DNA of 64,000 nucleotides, taken from assembly GCF_014656545.1 (NCBI RefSeq), contig NZ_BNDS01000025.1, positions 1 to 64,000 of the forward strand, given 5' to 3'. The DNA comes from Neobacillus kokaensis (GTDB taxonomy: Bacteria; Bacillota; Bacilli; Bacillales; Cytobacillaceae). The notes beneath the pieces are model-generated. The model was not told the DNA's origin, did no database searches, and saw only the letters and a program-made list of their open reading frames with translations. The translations under genes and the position numbers were made by a program. Shown in pieces: positions 44,618 through 53,236 of this stretch. Position 1 is the first letter of the stretch, and each line of letters starts with the position of its first letter.

Positions 44618-46570
44618 ATGTCTAAAATAGTAGAATCTGATATCTTAAATAATTCAGTTGATGTTTGGAAGTTCCTGCAAACGAATGGAGGACTAGATAT
44701 AAAATATTACGATAAAGGGATTGTAAATGATCTGCGAGATATATTAGGATTTTCACCAAGGAATAGTATTGAAAAACAACTACAAAATAAAAGTACTAGT
44801 ATTGAAATATTTTTACAGGCTTTCTTTACTGCTCTTAATCCTTTTTCGCAAATGTTTAATGATTTACTTAAATTATTTGAAAGTAATAGTATTAAAGAAA
44901 CTAATGATTCTGTTTTAATTAAATTCGATTTTCAAAATGAAGTGGATTCCTTAGAATTTGATCTAAGACAATTTCAAGCATGGATAAAAAAATGGAAGAC
45001 TATTAGAACAAAGATTAACCTGTATAAAATTAAATCAGAAGATTTGTATCGATTAAGTAGTATTTTCAATGATTTTAACCAAAGCTATAAGATAAATTCA
45101 AATATAGACCGTGATGATGATAGGTTCCAAACAAAAGAAACAAGAGAATGGTTAGAATTGTATTTTTCCAATTGGCCAAATAATAGTAGTCTGATATTAC
45201 CTAAAACAAAAAATCAAAAATTAAACGATTTATTAAACAATATACAAGTGATTTTTAATGATGTGATGTATAATATGTCGTTATTAGGCGTATCTCATTC
45301 AAAACTTTATTCATTTTTAACAGAATCTAAAGAAAAAGGAAATGATAAAATACCAGACTATGCGTTGGCGGAAGTTGATTATTGGGCTGGATACTTTTTG
45401 AAGGAATATCTTATTTTAATATATCGAATTAATAATAACTTGGAAACAGAGAATGTGAATCTAGTTCGTAACTTATGTAATCAGTTAGAGTTATATTTAT
45501 CCTCAATTCCAAGAAATAATACTGAAAGTTCAGCTATGATAGAGGAATTACTAGATTTTCTTAAATTACCTATTTGGAAAAAAAGGTATGATTTTTATGC
45601 TACTTGGGTTTTAACGCGGATTTCAGCAGCTTTGATTAATAAAAGGTTAAAATTCCATACAACTAATGGGAGGTTGCATTTTTCTTTTTCTGGCTCACAT
45701 TTAGCAACAACGAAAACTACTCCTGAGCTACACATATGGTCTGAACTCAGGTCTTCTCTTGAAAATCCAATCGGTAAAGGTAGGAAAAGTGGGATTCAGC
45801 CAGATTATTCAATAATTATTCCACCTTTAACAAACTTAGTGGAATCCACATTATTAGTAGTTGAGTGTAAACAATATAGAAGACCATCAAAGAGGAATTT
45901 TAATAATGCATTAATTGATTATGCTAACGGAAGGCCAAATGCTGAAATAATTTTAGTTAATTATGGACCTACTAATAATAAAATTCTAGATGAAATAGAA
46001 CCTACGCTTCGAGCTAGAACCCATATAATTGGAAATATGAGGCCCGGAAATGAACAATCTATAAAGGAATTTAAGGAATTAGTATATAAGGCTATTGATT
46101 TTACCATAAATACTGATGATCAAGATACAAAGGATATTTTTACAAGTGAAAATGTAAATATTAAATTAATCTGGGATAAGTCACCCAGTGATCTAGATCT
46201 CCATGTTTTCTTAAAAGAATCCAATAATAGTAACTATCAAGTTAAAGTTAACCATGAAAATATGGGAAATCTGTCTATTAAGCCCTTTATGAAACTAGAT
46301 AAAGATGTGATAAATGGATTTGGCCCAGAAGTTGTGAAAATACAAAAGTTATTACCGGGCAAATATCTTATCGCAATACACAATTTTTCAAACGAACAAC
46401 CGCTTTCTACTAGTAATGCAAAAATTGAAATCGAAATAGATGATAAAACATTTTTATTTAATTGTCCAACAAATGGCCAAGGAAGATGGTGGACTGTATT
46501 AGAGGCTTCGACAATTGATAGGGAAATTATTATTCATAATAAGATTGGGCATGATATATCCTTAATTTGA
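44618..46570 (+). CDS. Large PD-(D/E)xK nuclease-like protein with YfaP/DUF2135-like C-terminus
   Basis: Protein of 650 residues. The first 350 are mainly helical with no recognised motif. A restriction-type nuclease core follows: Glu in ELHIWSELRSSLE near residue 375, Asp396 in GIQPDYSIII and Glu416/Lys418 in LLVVECKQY. The last 130 residues (about 515-645) resemble the YfaP/DUF2135 beta-sandwich: IKLIWDKSPSDLDLHVFL, then NGFGPEVVKI and LLPGKYLIAIHNFS. The combination is unusual. It probably acts in defence given its neighbours; the C-terminal domain may bind a ligand or surface. Single gene after an AT-rich leader. Confidence 0.65.
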   Translation: MSKIVESDILNNSVDVWKFLQTNGGLDIKYYDKGIVNDLRDILGFSPRNSIEKQLQNKSTSIEIFLQAFFTALNPFSQMFNDLLKLFESNSIKETNDSVLIKFDFQNEVDSLEFDLRQFQAWIKKWKTIRTKINLYKIKSEDLYRLSSIFNDFNQSYKINSNIDRDDDRFQTKETREWLELYFSNWPNNSSLILPKTKNQKLNDLLNNIQVIFNDVMYNMSLLGVSHSKLYSFLTESKEKGNDKIPDYALAEVDYWAGYFLKEYLILIYRINNNLETENVNLVRNLCNQLELYLSSIPRNNTESSAMIEELLDFLKLPIWKKRYDFYATWVLTRISAALINKRLKFHTTNGRLHFSFSGSHLATTKTTPELHIWSELRSSLENPIGKGRKSGIQPDYSIIIPPLTNLVESTLLVVECKQYRRPSKRNFNNALIDYANGRPNAEIILVNYGPTNNKILDEIEPTLRARTHIIGNMRPGNEQSIKEFKELVYKAIDFTINTDDQDTKDIFTSENVNIKLIWDKSPSDLDLHVFLKESNNSNYQVKVNHENMGNLSIKPFMKLDKDVINGFGPEVVKIQKLLPGKYLIAIHNFSNEQPLSTSNAKIEIEIDDKTFLFNCPTNGQGRWWTVLEASTIDREIIIHNKIGHDISLI

Positions 46571-46861
46571 ATATTCAATGAAAAGGATACATATTTTCTC
46601 TCTAGGTTGAACTTAAAGGTCGTAAGAGTAGAATCTAACATTTTGCTAACGCAATCAAAAAAACGATAAATTCCCGTTAAAGATGTTACACCTCAGATTC
46701 AGCAAAACCCTGATATACCGCACTTTTCCCGCCTATCGTTAAAGATATTACACACTCTCATCTTACGGGCGGCATGTTGTAATATTGCCTTTCACATGTT
46801 AATGTGATTATTAATTAAAAACGTATAAGGTAAACACTACTACATCAATATTTATCTGCCA
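46571..46861. mobile_element. Transposon-end-like direct repeats
   Basis: CGTTAAAGATGTTACAC (46675-46691) and CGTTAAAGATATTACAC (46737-46753) are near-identical 17-base repeats 62 bases apart in the same orientation. Such spaced repeats are typical of transposase-binding sites at transposon ends. No transposase gene is intact nearby. The rest of the gap shows no gene. Confidence 0.4.
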
Positions 46862-47089
46862 TCACCATCCAAGCCACGTTGAGTGCTGTGCGTTGATAAA
46901 ATTGATTAAATAAAGCAGATGGCTCGAGAATCGGTAGAACATTCTCGGGCGGCCATCTGCTTTTATTTCAATTTTCCCAATAAAGCGGTGAAGTATTCCG
47001 GAAGTTAGTTCATTAAAATCTATATAGGTATCTAACTGCTGCTTAACTTCATTGATTGCTATTTCATCATTTTTTGTTATAAGGGGCAA
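46862..47089 (-). pseudogene. C-terminal fragment of a serine recombinase
   Basis: A 75-codon frame reads FNELTSGILHRFIGKIEIK and then GRPRMFYRFS, matching the C-terminal tail of large serine recombinases with DUF4368-type ends. The catalytic N-terminal domain and the rest of the protein are missing, so it is a remnant. A strong hairpin (46912-46963, arms AAAGCAGATGGC / GCCATCTGCTTT) overlaps the end of the frame. It marks the far end of the rlmCD island. Confidence 0.6.
46912..46963. repeat. Long hairpin overlapping the recombinase remnant
   Basis: Arms AAAGCAGATGGC and GCCATCTGCTTT plus inner GAGAAT / ATTCTC form a long stem, flanked by T-rich sequence on both strands. It could be a terminator for the original recombinase gene. 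Confidence 0.65.
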
Positions 47090-47334
47090 TTTTAACTGTT
47101 AGGTTTTAGCTTATATAGCATGTAAACATGGAATGAGGTTCAATCGAACCTCATTTTTTTCCATGATCTTATATAATGGCCAGTCTGTCTGTTGAAAAAG
47201 AAAATACCCCCTAATTGCCAAAAAAACACCTTAGTTTTGTGCAAATGTAAATGAGTTTTCTCTATGTTTTTCCAATTTTGCTTCTTTTATAATAATCGTG
47301 AGCTTCAATGAATGATAAAGGGAGGTAATTAGGG

Positions 47335-48750
47335 ATGGCTGGAGAAAACAATCCGCTTTTATTAACAGATGAGCAAATGAGAAGGTTTATTACAGATGGA
47401 TTTCTCGTTTTGAAAACTGATTTTTCTAAGGAATTCCATGGAAGGTTAAATGAACAGCTATTGAAAGTTTACGAGGAAGAGGGTAATCCTGGAAATAATT
47501 TATTACCAAGAGTAACAGAGCTCCAAAGAGTATTTGAACATCCTGTTATTACGGGAGCACTGACAAGTGTCCTGGGATCTGATTATATGCTCCATGCACA
47601 TCGACATGGTCATTATAATGCATCATCAGTGCCAGGGGCTTGGCATAAGGACAGCTATTGGGGCTATAACCGCATGCGGAACCATCATCCGTGGTGGGCA
47701 ATGATTATGTATTTTCCACAGGATACCCCAGTGGAATTGGGTCCTACTGGAATCCTGCCTGGTACACAAAATTACGACTCCCGCGTCTTTGAGTCTAATG
47801 AATTGGATCAAGAAGTATTAGCATGTGGAGAAGCAGGTACTTTTGCGTTAATTCACTATGATATATGGCATCGTGCCACCCCAAATACACTTGGAAACCC
47901 GCGATTTATGCTTAAGTTTGAGTTTATGCGTACAAAAGCTCCGGATAAGCCAAGCTGGAACAATGTTGAAAGTGCATGGCGGCTTCCTGAATCGACAAGC
48001 ACGTTATTTGCTCAGCATGACGTGATGTGGGAAGAAACATGGAACTGGTTATCAGGGGAAATTGGCAGCATGGCAACGACTGCAACATGCTCGTCAAATA
48101 ATCTCGAAAATAAGCTGCGTGCGCTAGAGAATGAATATGAACCAATAGCATTGAATGCTGCTTATGAGCTTGCTTGCTGTGGAAAAGATGGTGTCCAAAC
48201 CCTACTATCAGCGCTGCATCATGAAAATAGTCATGTGTCGCGGCTTGCTGCTTATGGGTTATCGATTGCAGGGAAAGAGGCAATTCCAGGTTTAATTCAA
48301 GCATTGGATCATAGCAGAACCTCGACAGTGGTGCGTGCTATTTTTGCTCTTAGTGAACATAGACATCTGGCTGCTGAAGCTGTTCCTATTTTAAATGGAT
48401 TACTAGAAAATGCTTCAGTAATTGTCCGCAGATCGATTGCAGAAGCACTTGGAATGATCGGGAGTCCCGCTAAGGAAGCTGTCGAAGGATTGATCCGGTG
48501 CTTACAGGATGAGGATGCACAAGTTCGTTTTATGGCAGGCCTTTCGTTATCCAGAATCGGTGCAGCAGCAGACTCGGCCGTTCCTCAATTGGAAATTGCC
48601 TTGCAGGATGAAAACCGATATGTGCGTGCTCATGCAGCAGAAGCTCTTCGTTATATTGGAACAGAAAGAGCAAACAAAGCAATAATAACGTTCTTGTTTA
48701 ATTCAAGATGGTGCCCGACAACGACACCTGCAAATCAGTTTTATCCGTAA
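47335..48750 (+). CDS. Phytanoyl-CoA dioxygenase-like protein fused to HEAT repeats (1)
   Basis: Protein of 471 residues. Residues 1-235 are a PhyH-type Fe(II)/2-oxoglutarate dioxygenase: TDGFLVLKTDF near 21, the H-x-D metal pair in WHKDSYWGY near 102, the distal histidine in DIWHRATPN near 180 and the 2-oxoglutarate Arg a few residues on in NPRFMLKFEF. Residues about 255-455 are about six HEAT-type helical repeats (NSHVSRLAAYGL, DEDAQVRFMAGLSL, DENRYVRAHAAEAL). It ends with SRWCPTTT, also found in its paralogue at 53237. Substrate unknown. Strong GGGAGG site. Convergent with an AraC gene two bases away. Confidence 0.8.
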   Translation: MAGENNPLLLTDEQMRRFITDGFLVLKTDFSKEFHGRLNEQLLKVYEEEGNPGNNLLPRVTELQRVFEHPVITGALTSVLGSDYMLHAHRHGHYNASSVPGAWHKDSYWGYNRMRNHHPWWAMIMYFPQDTPVELGPTGILPGTQNYDSRVFESNELDQEVLACGEAGTFALIHYDIWHRATPNTLGNPRFMLKFEFMRTKAPDKPSWNNVESAWRLPESTSTLFAQHDVMWEETWNWLSGEIGSMATTATCSSNNLENKLRALENEYEPIALNAAYELACCGKDGVQTLLSALHHENSHVSRLAAYGLSIAGKEAIPGLIQALDHSRTSTVVRAIFALSEHRHLAAEAVPILNGLLENASVIVRRSIAEALGMIGSPAKEAVEGLIRCLQDEDAQVRFMAGLSLSRIGAAADSAVPQLEIALQDENRYVRAHAAEALRYIGTERANKAIITFLFNSRWCPTTTPANQFYP

Positions 48751-48752
48751 AC

Positions 48753-49595
48753 CTACTTCGGATTGTTCCGTGATTTTAATGATAAATCACGATATGAAGT
48801 TGGAGAAAGTCCTGTAAGTTCTTTAAAGACTCTAGAAAAATAGGAAAGCTCCATGCCTACTGAATCAGAAATTGACGAGACAGTTTGTTCACTAACGGCA
48901 AGTAACTCTTTTGCTTTTTCAATTTTTCGGCGGTTTATGTATTGAATCGGTGAGGAGCAAGTGAATTTTTTAAAAACGGAAATAAAATAATTTGGATGGA
49001 AATTAGCTATTTGTGCAAGAGCTTCTACAGACAAATTTCCATCCAAATGCTCTTCGATATAGGTTAAAATGGCATCCATTTTATCAAATGAAGGGGATGC
49101 ATTCATTTTAAAATGAATGGTTTGACTATTCTCAATGAATACGGCAATGATTTCGAGCAGGATTGCATGCACACGGAAGGTGCTAGAAAGGCGATCGCTA
49201 TGCATATTCGTAATAAGCTGCTGGAATTTTTCTTCTAGTCCAAATTCGTCCGGCCGAATAAAAACAGGCGTCTTCATTAGTTGAAACAAATGAAAACCAC
49301 CGATTTTAGCTGTGAAATGGCACCAATATTTTCCGAATGTATTGTCATTTATCGTTCCATAAGATTGAACTGAGCCTGAAGGCAGTAAATAAAGCTCACC
49401 AGCTTTAGGATAGAACGTCTCGTTATTCACTTTGACGTAACCTTCACCTTCCATAATATAATAAAACTTATTAAAAGCAGTTGTGAAATTTTCATCACGC
49501 CAAGATTTTGGGACTTTTGTATAAGCCGCAATGGATACATCTAATTGTACATTTGCAAGATTTTTTCCCAAAAATGCCCCTGCCTGATTCTCCAT
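48753..49595 (-). CDS. AraC family transcriptional regulator (1)
   Basis: Regulator of 280 residues. An N-terminal cupin-like sensing domain (KFYYIMEGEGYVKVNNETFYPKAGELYLLPSG) binds an unknown ligand. The C-terminal 100 residues hold two helix-turn-helix motifs: LSVEALAQIANFHPNYFISVFKKFTCSSPIQYI and VSSISDSVGMELSYFSRVFKELTGLSPTSYR (positions near 187 and 238). It is convergent with the first dioxygenase gene and likely controls that gene or the related cluster. The family often senses sugars. Confidence 0.87.
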   Translation of the reverse strand: MENQAGAFLGKNLANVQLDVSIAAYTKVPKSWRDENFTTAFNKFYYIMEGEGYVKVNNETFYPKAGELYLLPSGSVQSYGTINDNTFGKYWCHFTAKIGGFHLFQLMKTPVFIRPDEFGLEEKFQQLITNMHSDRLSSTFRVHAILLEIIAVFIENSQTIHFKMNASPSFDKMDAILTYIEEHLDGNLSVEALAQIANFHPNYFISVFKKFTCSSPIQYINRRKIEKAKELLAVSEQTVSSISDSVGMELSYFSRVFKELTGLSPTSYRDLSLKSRNNPK

Positions 49596-50101
49596 CTGAT
49601 TCTACCACTCTCTTTCTATTATTTTTACATAAAAAGAAAAAACCGAATAATGAACTAGATACGACAATAAACATCGACTTTTTTCAAATAGTTGAATTAA
49701 AATCCTCTTCATAGAAGGATCCGGATAGCAAAATAACAATTTCCTATTTAAATTAATATACATTATCATTACTTATATTCAAAGAATCTGTCGTTAATAA
49801 AAAAATACTTCTCTTCTTGTTAACTTTCCTTCCTCTATAAATATTGATTTATCAACGGTTTGACACGTTGGCGGGCGGTGAAAAAATTTTTTCGACATGC
49901 TGCTTAACAATATTTTTTGGTGCCTGAATAACTAAACAATTTATTATTGGCACACTTCGATTTGACTGCCCCAGTAAACTGAAGCGTTACAACTCAGGGG
50001 CTAAGGCACCATTTTTTCATTATTGATAAAGTAGGAATTGACAGTTTAGATACTTACCCGTAAAGTTGCTTATGATGCAAATTAAGACGGAGGAGAATTA
50101 G
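49596..50101. other. Divergent gap with a structured element before the MscS gene
   Basis: No gene. Positions 49919-50018 form a nested structure: GGTGCCT / AGGCACC closing stem (49919 and 50004), an inner GCCCC / GGGGC stem (49969 and 49997) and a tail ATTTTTTC. A TTGACA lies at 49859 upstream. This is shaped like a leader RNA ending in a terminator, about 80 bases before the channel gene. Confidence 0.45.
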
Positions 50102-51370
50102 ATGCAATTCATTAATAATCTACTTCTAAATATGGAATTAGATCCTAGATTAGTAGAATATCTTTCGATTATAATCAAGATTCTGCTAATAGGGCTTATC
50201 TGTTTCGCAGCAAATTTTATTACAAAGAAAATTGTGATCAGGATCATCACTCGTATTGTTACGAACTCCAAAGTGGAGTGGGGTAAGATCATATTGGATA
50301 GACAGGTTTTTCGAAAGTTATCCCATATTGTTCCTGCAATCATTATTTATTCGTTTTCTTCCACCTTTCCGACCTATCAATCAACCATCGAGAAAATGGC
50401 CATTACCTATATCATTATTGTAGCGTTAGTGTTTATTCAAAGCTTACTAAATGCATTTAATGATATTTATCAAACCTTTGACATATCCAAGGTTAAGCCT
50501 ATTAAAGGATATATTCAGGTAGTTAACATTATTATTATGACTCTAGGGTTCATCTTAGTAATATCGAACCTTATAGGGGAGAGTCCTCTTATTCTATTAA
50601 GTGGGATTGGTGCTCTTTCGGCTGTTTTTATGTTAGTATTTAAGGATTCGTTATTAGGACTAGTGGCAGGAATTCAGCTGACGGCCAATGATATGGTTCG
50701 GGTTGGTGATTGGATTGAAATGCCGAAATTCGGAGCAAATGGTGACGTTATTGATATTTCGTTAAATACCGTCAAAGTTCAAAACTTTGACAAAACGATT
50801 ACGATGCTGCCAAGTTATGCCCTTATTTCCGATTCTTTTATCAACTGGAGAGGGATGCAAAGCTCAGGCGGCCGACGAATCAAGCGCTCTTTGTATATAG
50901 ATACCAGTAGTATCACGTTTTGCACCGAGGAAATGATCGAGAAATTTATAAAAGTTCATTATCTTTCAGACTACATTATTCAAAAGGAAAAGGAAATTAC
51001 TGAGTATAATGCCAAAAATGGAATCGATCGGAACAATCCTGTGAATGGTAGGGCCCTTACCAATATCGGTGTTTTTAGGGCGTATATCAGCAATTACCTC
51101 AAGAATCACGATGGAATCAATCAGAATATGACCTTAATGGTTAGACAGCTGGCACATAGTGAATACGGGCTGCCTCTAGAAATTTATGCATTTACAAATT
51201 CCGTACAGTGGGCTGCGTATGAAACTGTGCAATCTGATATCTTTGATCATCTGTTTGCAGTTGCACCAGAGTTTGGACTTAGAGTATTCCAGAATCCATC
51301 TGGGGCTGATTTAAGAAACATGGTAGAAGAATCGAGCAGCAAAGCCTTGTTTGGCGAAAGAAGCTATTAA
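50102..51370 (+). CDS. Mechanosensitive ion channel, MscS family
   Basis: Membrane protein of 422 residues with about five hydrophobic helices, then an MscS-type pore helix and cytoplasmic beta domain: LLSGIGALSAVFMLVFKDSLLGLVAG near residue 162 (pore region) and VRVGDWIEMPKFGANGDVIDISL near residue 198. The size and long N-terminal membrane region match the YbdG/YnaI-like group. It should open on hypo-osmotic shock to release solutes. ATG follows GGAGGAG. It is closed by a strong terminator. Confidence 0.85.
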   Translation: MQFINNLLLNMELDPRLVEYLSIIIKILLIGLICFAANFITKKIVIRIITRIVTNSKVEWGKIILDRQVFRKLSHIVPAIIIYSFSSTFPTYQSTIEKMAITYIIIVALVFIQSLLNAFNDIYQTFDISKVKPIKGYIQVVNIIIMTLGFILVISNLIGESPLILLSGIGALSAVFMLVFKDSLLGLVAGIQLTANDMVRVGDWIEMPKFGANGDVIDISLNTVKVQNFDKTITMLPSYALISDSFINWRGMQSSGGRRIKRSLYIDTSSITFCTEEMIEKFIKVHYLSDYIIQKEKEITEYNAKNGIDRNNPVNGRALTNIGVFRAYISNYLKNHDGINQNMTLMVRQLAHSEYGLPLEIYAFTNSVQWAAYETVQSDIFDHLFAVAPEFGLRVFQNPSGADLRNMVEESSSKALFGERSY

Positions 51371-51387
51371 TATAATTAATCACCGAA

Positions 51388-51430
51388 ACAAAACCGACTG
51401 TTTTAAATAACACAGTCGGTTTTTTTAAAA
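51388..51430 (+). terminator. Terminator of the MscS-family gene
   Basis: Hairpin AAACCGACTG / CAGTCGGTTT followed by a run of T. Confidence 0.9.
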
Positions 51431-51609
51431 AATACTTTTGCTTTTGAAAAAGAGCCGAGAGATGATCATAGCAGTATAGAATACCTTAATTTTCTGAACG
51501 GTTCATTTATTTACAAAACAACCAACCCTTATGACCTGATCGGTAAAAAGATAGAAATTGAGAATGTTTCCTTCCAATTAACAAAATAAACAAGCAAGGG
51601 GATATAGGA

Positions 51610-52452
51610 ATGGCAAAAACTAAATTAATTATAGTAGAAGGATTGCCTGGGTCTGGAAAATCGACGACGGCCCAGTTAACGCAGGACATACTTAATGAAA
51701 TGCATATAAAGACCCGATTGTTTCTTGAGGGCAGCATGGATCACCCTGCAGATTATGAGGCAGTGTCCTATTTTTCTGCAGAGGAATTCGGTATTTTAAC
51801 AGAACAGTATGCAGATTTTCGAAGCCTGTTAATAAAGCACGCAGCAGCACAAAGCGATGGATTTGTGCTTTCTCAGTATAGGCTAAAACAAGAATTGGGT
51901 GAAGGCACATTGCCTGAAGCACTTCAGCAAAAATTGTACGAACACGATATTTATGAGATTCCTTTAAAAAAACATATTGAATTAATCATAGAGAGATGGA
52001 AAAAGTTTTGTGAGCAAGCAATGAATAGCGAGGATACATACATATTTGAATGCTGCTTCATCCAAAACCCTGTCACAATCGGAATGGTTAAATATGGTGT
52101 GCATGATGATATTGTTATGAGATATGTCACTAAATTGGCAGACATTATAGAACCGTTAAAACCGATTCTTATTTATGTGGAACAGAAGGATTTCCGAAAG
52201 TCGTTTATGAAAGCTGTCCAAGAAAGGCCAAAAGAGTGGTCAACTGGTTTCATGGATTATTACAATAACCAAGGATATGGAAAACAGCACGACGCCGAAG
52301 GGATTGAGGGGACATTCGCTGTTCTTGAAGCAAGAAGCCAATTGGAGTCTAAAATATTTGATGCATTAAACATGGAAAAGTTCAAAGTGGATAATTCAGA
52401 GTTTGACCTGAATAGACATAGACAAAGAATAATAGAAAAATTGAAGTTTTAA
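51610..52452 (+). CDS. P-loop NTPase, kinase-like
   Basis: Cytoplasmic protein of 280 residues with a Walker A motif VEGLPGSGKSTTAQL at residues 9-23. The following region (RLFLEGSMDHPADYE) and a second half with IFECCFIQNPVTIG and VEQKDFRKSF resemble nucleoside/nucleotide-kinase-like P-loop proteins of Bacillus with unknown substrate. No Walker B is certain. It starts at an ATG with a weak GGGGATATAGG site. It is followed by a relic of a UvrA-like gene. Confidence 0.68.
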   Translation: MAKTKLIIVEGLPGSGKSTTAQLTQDILNEMHIKTRLFLEGSMDHPADYEAVSYFSAEEFGILTEQYADFRSLLIKHAAAQSDGFVLSQYRLKQELGEGTLPEALQQKLYEHDIYEIPLKKHIELIIERWKKFCEQAMNSEDTYIFECCFIQNPVTIGMVKYGVHDDIVMRYVTKLADIIEPLKPILIYVEQKDFRKSFMKAVQERPKEWSTGFMDYYNNQGYGKQHDAEGIEGTFAVLEARSQLESKIFDALNMEKFKVDNSEFDLNRHRQRIIEKLKF

Positions 52453-52623
52453 TCAATGCTTTTAAGCTGATGGAAGCAATTTTAAAAGGCCAGTTCTAAA
52501 CATAGTAGGACTCGAACGGTGGAATGCCGCTTTGTAATGGTTGGCTAGACTTGTAGCGAACTGAAAGAAGCAAGAGTCAGCAAATCTACGACTAATTGCC
52601 GGTGTCTAAAATGTTGAAGGCGC

Positions 52624-52728
52624 CTTCTTAGTAGATAAAATCAGAAAGGATGCAAAAATGTCAGAAATAATCTTAAAGTAATTTAAAAAATGTAGATTTA
52701 AACATACCAACAGAAAAAATCATACTGA
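52624..52728 (+). pseudogene. Decayed 5' copy of the UvrA-like gene
   Basis: CTTCTTAGTAGATAAAA, AATCAGAAAGGATGCAAAA and ATGTCAGAAATAA match the leader and start of the UvrA-like gene at about 58832-58880. The following TTTAAAAAATGTAGATTTA and AACATACCAACAGAAAAAAT match its codons 17-30. About 30 bases between these blocks are missing and similarity ends near 52728. It is a truncated second copy. Confidence 0.8.
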
Positions 52729-52973
52729 TAGAATCTAACCCGATTTCCTATATATTAGATTGGACAAGCAACCACCTATCCATCTATTATATAGGATTTT
52801 TTTATGTCTTTCTTTAATGATGGAATTAGTAGGAATAATTATTGCAACACTAGTAATCTGAGATAAGAGTAGCTTTACAAAGGATAGTTAACCCTTCCCA
52901 CTTTTTAGGACGATTTCTTACAAGAACAACCTTGACTGGGGTTTGGTTTTCTGAACAAATGCGGTTCTAACTC

Positions 52974-53040
52974 AACCTGCTTTAGCAGGTGGTTTAAGAA
53001 TTAAGAAGCCTTTACCGCGAATATTCGCGGTAAAGACTTC
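52974..53040. repeat. Two adjacent hairpins, IS200/IS605-end-like
   Basis: AACCTGCT / AGCAGGT with a two-base loop (52974-52990) is followed by a 26-base perfect palindrome at 53010-53035 (half-site CTTTACCGCGAAT) with outer GAAG / CTTC. Paired hairpins of this kind occur at the right end of IS200/IS605-type elements, but no tnpA or tnpB is present. Confidence 0.4.
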
Positions 53041-53236
53041 GATATGAAACGGAATCATTTGTACCATAAACAGTCAACTTTGCCATAGTAGATATCAACC
53101 CAACGCCATTCTCAATTGAAATTAACCTGACAATTGTGCAAAATTCAGACTAATTTGTAAATACACAGTCTGCGGTATTTGCTAAAGTATTAATCATATT
53201 CAATCACTAAAATTTATTAAAGGGAGAGTGTATTCA

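Larger units (their letters stand above)
52453..53236. other. Gap with a UvrA-like gene relic and palindromes
   Basis: No intact gene. It holds the relic at 52624-52728, adjacent hairpins at 52974-52990 and 53005-53040, and the promoter region of the second dioxygenase gene. Confidence 0.6.

Noticed and set aside
49861-50020. MITE with terminal inverted repeats
   Set aside because: Only the seven-base GGTGCCT/AGGCACC pair matches; the flanking T runs are in the same orientation on both sides, which fits an RNA stem plus terminator better than transposon ends.
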